Source: Rhizobium tibeticum (lineage in GTDB: Bacteria > Pseudomonadota > Alphaproteobacteria > Rhizobiales > Rhizobiaceae). Taken from it: a DNA stretch of 64,000 bases. Location: the NCBI RefSeq assembly GCF_900110205.1, contig NZ_FOCV01000019.1:62001-126000 (forward strand). Reading direction: 5' to 3'. The notes beneath the pieces are model-generated. The model searched no databases and had not been told where the DNA came from. It saw nothing but the letters and a program-made list of their open reading frames with translations. The translations under genes were made by a program, and so were the position numbers. This document shows positions 61,511 through 64,000 of this stretch, one piece after another; position 1 is the first letter of the stretch, and every line of letters starts with the position of its first letter.

Positions 61511-62044
61511 TTACTTCTTCTTGCCTTCTTTGCGGACAATCCGCTCTTCGGCATACTTGACGCCCTTGCCCTTGTAAGGCTCAGGACCGCGGTATTCGCG
61601 GATTTCAGCGGCAACCTGGCCGACCTGCTGCTTGTTGATGCCGGAAACGACGATTTCCGTCGGCTTCGGCACAGCGATCGTAATGCCCTGCGGCGGCTCA
61701 TAAACGACGTCGTGGCTGAAGCCGAGCGCCAGCTGCAGGTTCTTGCCCTGCAGGGATGCGCGGTAACCAACACCGTTGATTTCGAGCTTGCGCTCGTAGC
61801 CGTCCTTGACGCCCTTGAAGATGTTCTCGATCATCGTGCGGGACATGCCCCACTTCGAACGAGCTTCCTTCGACTGCGTGAGCGGCGTTACAACAACCGC
61901 ATTATCCTCGAGCTTGATGCCGATTCCGTCATTTGCGACGAAGAACAGTTCGCCCTTCGGGCCCTTTGCAGTGACCTTCTGGCCTTCGACCGTAGCCGTA
62001 ATCCCAGCAGGTACCTGAACGGGCTTTTTACCGATACGAGACAT
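61511..62044 (-). CDS. rplF: 50S ribosomal protein L6
   Basis: L6 lies near the factor-binding site of the large subunit. The 177-residue product begins MSRIGKKPV and has the conserved C-terminal EPYKGKGVKYAEERIVRKEGKK. Two tandem L6 domains are visible. Confidence 0.99.
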   Translation of the reverse strand: MSRIGKKPVQVPAGITATVEGQKVTAKGPKGELFFVANDGIGIKLEDNAVVVTPLTQSKEARSKWGMSRTMIENIFKGVKDGYERKLEINGVGYRASLQGKNLQLALGFSHDVVYEPPQGITIAVPKPTEIVVSGINKQQVGQVAAEIREYRGPEPYKGKGVKYAEERIVRKEGKKK

Positions 62045-62086
62045 GTTTCAATCCTGTCTGTTCGCTATGGAGATCCTTGCTCTGTC

Positions 62087-62485
62087 TTAGAAGACCGAGC
62101 AAAGAACCTCACCACCAACGTTCTGTTCGCGAGCCTGGTGATCGGCCATCACGCCCTTCGGGGTCGAAAGGATAGTGATGCCGAGGCCGTTCGCGACCTG
62201 CGGAATGGACTTGACCGAGACATAAACCCGGCGGCCCGGCTTGGACACACGGCCGATCTCACGGATCACCGATGCGCCTTCGTAGTACTTGAGCTCGATG
62301 CTGAGTTCCGACTTGCCATTGCCGAAATCGACAACGGAATAGCCACGGATGTAGCCTTCGGACTGCAGAACATCGAGAACGCGTGCACGGAGCTTCGAAG
62401 CAGGCGTCGAGACCGACGACTTGCGGCGAGAAGCGCCGTTGCGGATGCGAGTGAGCATATCGCCCAACGGATCAGTCATTGTCAT
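62087..62485 (-). CDS. rpsH: 30S ribosomal protein S8
   Basis: S8 is a primary 16S rRNA-binding protein, and in E. coli it represses the spc operon. The 132-residue product has DPLGDMLTRIRNG and the C-terminal LGITILSTPKGVMADHQA. Whether this operon has an S8-binding autoregulatory site was not established. Confidence 0.99.
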   Translation of the reverse strand: MTMTDPLGDMLTRIRNGASRRKSSVSTPASKLRARVLDVLQSEGYIRGYSVVDFGNGKSELSIELKYYEGASVIREIGRVSKPGRRVYVSVKSIPQVANGLGITILSTPKGVMADHQAREQNVGGEVLCSVF

Positions 62486-62497
62486 CTAACCTGCTCC

Positions 62498-62803
62498 TTA
62501 CCAGCTCGACTTGACGATGCCCGGCACCTTGCCGAGATTGCCGAGTTCACGCAGCGCGATACGCGACATGCGCAGTTTGCGGTAGTATGCGCGCGGACGG
62601 CCCGATACTTCGCAACGGTTGCGAATGCGGGTCTTGGATCCATCGCGCGGCAGGGATGCCAGCTTGATCGAGGCCTTGAACCGCTCTTCGATCGGAAGAG
62701 CCTGGTTCATGATGATCGCCTTCAACGCAGCCCGCTTAGCGGCCTGGTTGGCGACCGTAGTACGGCGGCGCTTGTTCTTTTCAACTGCGCTTGTCTTCGC
62801 CAT
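62498..62803 (-). CDS. rpsN: 30S ribosomal protein S14
   Basis: S14 is in the small-subunit head. Start 62803 (MAKTSAVEKNK) gives the 101-residue long form without zinc-binding cysteines (the short zinc form has CxxC pairs). The end RKLRMSRIALRELGNLGKVP is characteristic. Confidence 0.99.
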   Translation of the reverse strand: MAKTSAVEKNKRRRTTVANQAAKRAALKAIIMNQALPIEERFKASIKLASLPRDGSKTRIRNRCEVSGRPRAYYRKLRMSRIALRELGNLGKVPGIVKSSW

Positions 62804-62835
62804 GTGCGGTTCCTTTTCTACGCTCGTCGTTACGG

Positions 62836-63393
62836 TTACTGACGGAACGGGAAGTTGAACTCTGTCAAAAGAGCCCGTGCTTCGTCGTCCTTCGTTGCCG
62901 TCGTGCAAACGATGATGTCCATGCCCCACATCTGATCAACCTTGTCGTAGTTGATCTCAGGGAACACAATGTGCTCCTTGATGCCCATGGCGAAGTTGCC
63001 ACGGCCGTCAAAGCTTTTCGGGTTCAGGCCACGAAAGTCGCGAACGCGCGGAAGCGCGATGTTGATCAGACGGTCCAGGAACTCGTACATGCGAGCGCCG
63101 CGCAGGGTAACCTTTGCGCCGATCGGCATATCTTCGCGGACCTTGAAGCCAGCGATGGAGTTGCGTGCACGGGTGATGACCGGCTTCTGACCAGCGATAG
63201 CAGCCAGGTCAGCTGCAGCAACAGTCGGCTTCTTCGAATCAGCCGTTGCTTCACCAACACCCATGTTGATTACGATCTTGTCGAGCTTCGGGATCATCAT
63301 CTCGTTGGCGAAGGAGAACTTCTCCTGCATCGCCGCGCGGATGCGCTCAACATATTCCTTCTTGAGCCGCGGCTCGTACTTTGCCTCAGCCAT
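62836..63393 (-). CDS. rplE: 50S ribosomal protein L5
   Basis: L5 binds 5S rRNA and the P-site tRNA region. The 185-residue product has KIVINMGVGEA, RNSIAGFKVREDMPIGAKVTL split over the conserved core, and FPEINYDKVDQMWGMDI. It overlaps rplX by 8 bp. Confidence 0.99.
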   Translation of the reverse strand: MAEAKYEPRLKKEYVERIRAAMQEKFSFANEMMIPKLDKIVINMGVGEATADSKKPTVAAADLAAIAGQKPVITRARNSIAGFKVREDMPIGAKVTLRGARMYEFLDRLINIALPRVRDFRGLNPKSFDGRGNFAMGIKEHIVFPEINYDKVDQMWGMDIIVCTTATKDDEARALLTEFNFPFRQ

Positions 63394-63694
63394 CGATCAC
63401 ATCTCCAGAACGCTTAGCCACACGGACCTTCTTGCCGTCAACAACCTTGAAACCAACGCGGGTCGGCTTGCCGTCCTTGTCGATGATTGCAACGTTTGAC
63501 AAGTGAACCGAGGCTTCCTTGCTGATGATGCCGGCTTCCTGGGTCTGCGTCTGGCGCTGATGGCGCTTTACGACGTTGACGCCACGAACAACGGCGCGAT
63601 CTTCCTTAGGCAGAACCTGAAGGACTTCGCCGGTGCGGCCCTTGTCCTTGCCTGCGAGCATGACGACCTTGTCGCCCTTACGAATCTTTTGCAT
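63386..63694 (-). CDS. rplX: 50S ribosomal protein L24
   Basis: L24 starts large-subunit assembly. The 102-residue product has the KOW motif IRKGDKVVMLAGKDKGRTGEV at its N-terminus and VNVVKRHQ. It lies 12 bp after rplN. Confidence 0.99.
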   Translation of the reverse strand: MQKIRKGDKVVMLAGKDKGRTGEVLQVLPKEDRAVVRGVNVVKRHQRQTQTQEAGIISKEASVHLSNVAIIDKDGKPTRVGFKVVDGKKVRVAKRSGDVIDG

Positions 63695-63706
63695 CGTTCG
63701 CGCTCC

Positions 63707-64000
63707 TTACAGTACTTCGGGAGCCAGCGAGATGATCTTCATGTGGTTCTTGGCGCGAAGTTCGCGCGGAACCGGTCCGAAGATACGGGTGCCGATCGGC
63801 TCTTTCTTGTTGTCGATGAGGACTGCTGCATTCGTGTCGAAGCGGATGATGCTGCCATCAACGCGACGGATTTCCTTGGCGGTACGAACGACCACCGCCT
63901 TCATCACGTCACCCTTCTTCACGCGGCCACGCGGGATCGCTTCCTTGATCGAAACGACGATAACGTCGCCGATCCCGGCATACTTGCGCTTCGAGCCGCC
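63707..64000 (-). CDS. rplN: 50S ribosomal protein L14, 5' end beyond the window
   Basis: L14 binds 23S rRNA and contacts L19 and the small subunit. The reading frame stays open to the window edge. Visible residues include KRKYAGIGDVIVVSIKEAIP, then GRVKKGDVMKAVVVRT and the C-terminal KIISLAPEVL. About 97 of an expected 122 residues are present; the start lies to the right of the window. Confidence 0.98.
   Translation of the reverse strand, partial: GGSKRKYAGIGDVIVVSIKEAIPRGRVKKGDVMKAVVVRTAKEIRRVDGSIIRFDTNAAVLIDNKKEPIGTRIFGPVPRELRAKNHMKIISLAPEVL

Noticed and set aside
1..64000. CRISPR arrays, insertion sequences, integrases, prophage genes
   Set aside because: No regularly spaced repeats, transposase or integrase motifs, or phage structural genes were seen on either strand.

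Overview
The window is a chromosomal segment of an alphaproteobacterium of the order Hyphomicrobiales, most likely Rhizobiaceae (Rhizobium, Agrobacterium or Ensifer type). The evidence is: a nuoABCDEF cluster whose NuoE carries a long tail ending in a helix-hairpin-helix-like domain; the order clpP-clpX-lon-hup; a dctA/dctBD C4-dicarboxylate locus with a sigma-54 promoter; an FMN-riboswitch-controlled EamA permease of the RibN type; tRNAs with encoded CCA; and uniformly high-GC coding sequence. No prophage, insertion sequence, CRISPR array or replication origin was found.

Layout. 0-6.4 kb: respiratory complex I genes nuoA to nuoF on the minus strand, with a small exported-protein gene between nuoD and nuoE and an HhH-domain gene after nuoF; nuoG probably starts at the left edge. 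6.7-7.4 kb: two identical tRNA-Asp genes and one tRNA-Val. 7.8-14.8 kb: a degenerate GGDEF protein, a methyltransferase, a cupin, an aldo/keto reductase, a large phytase-like secreted protein, and ribN with its FMN riboswitch. 14.9-20.4 kb: the proteostasis block hup, lon, clpX, clpP, with intrinsic terminators and possible heat-shock promoters. 20.8-23.4 kb: a membrane diguanylate cyclase and a cytochrome P450. 23.4-28.2 kb: dctA divergent from dctBD, with activator sites and a sigma-54 promoter between them. 28.3-33 kb: a gene-poor zone with a cupin, a broken TPR gene, a GYD protein, a methyltransferase and long stretches without recognisable genes. 33-37.8 kb: metY, a CoA-binding protein, a secreted protein, an EamA permease, an ECHDC3-like protein and a thioesterase. 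38-43.6 kb: rplM-rpsI, a monooxygenase-like protein, speB, argC, a TSUP permease, a DUF4239 protein and a DoxX protein. 43.7-54.4 kb: a phosphotransferase-like protein, a DapA-fold protein lacking key residues, small conserved proteins, degQ-rarA, an LprI-like protein, ilvD, msrPQ and a VOC protein. 54.7-64 kb: the distal S10/spc/alpha ribosomal supercluster on the minus strand, from rplN (cut by the window edge) to rplQ.

How the genes work together. Most of the window is housekeeping: energy conservation (nuo), protein synthesis and export (ribosomal proteins, secY, adk, rpoA), proteolysis (clpXP, lon, degQ) and amino-acid synthesis (metY, argC, ilvD). The dct locus is a self-contained sensor-activator-transporter module for C4-dicarboxylates, the carbon source important to rhizobia in nodules. 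MsrPQ repairs oxidised periplasmic methionine with electrons from the membrane. I found no convincing unknown multi-gene system. The most unusual signals are a terminator-like hairpin right behind the rplM promoter, a DapA-fold protein with both catalytic residues replaced, the paired HhH domains in the nuo operon, and an intra-operon hairpin between rplO and secY.
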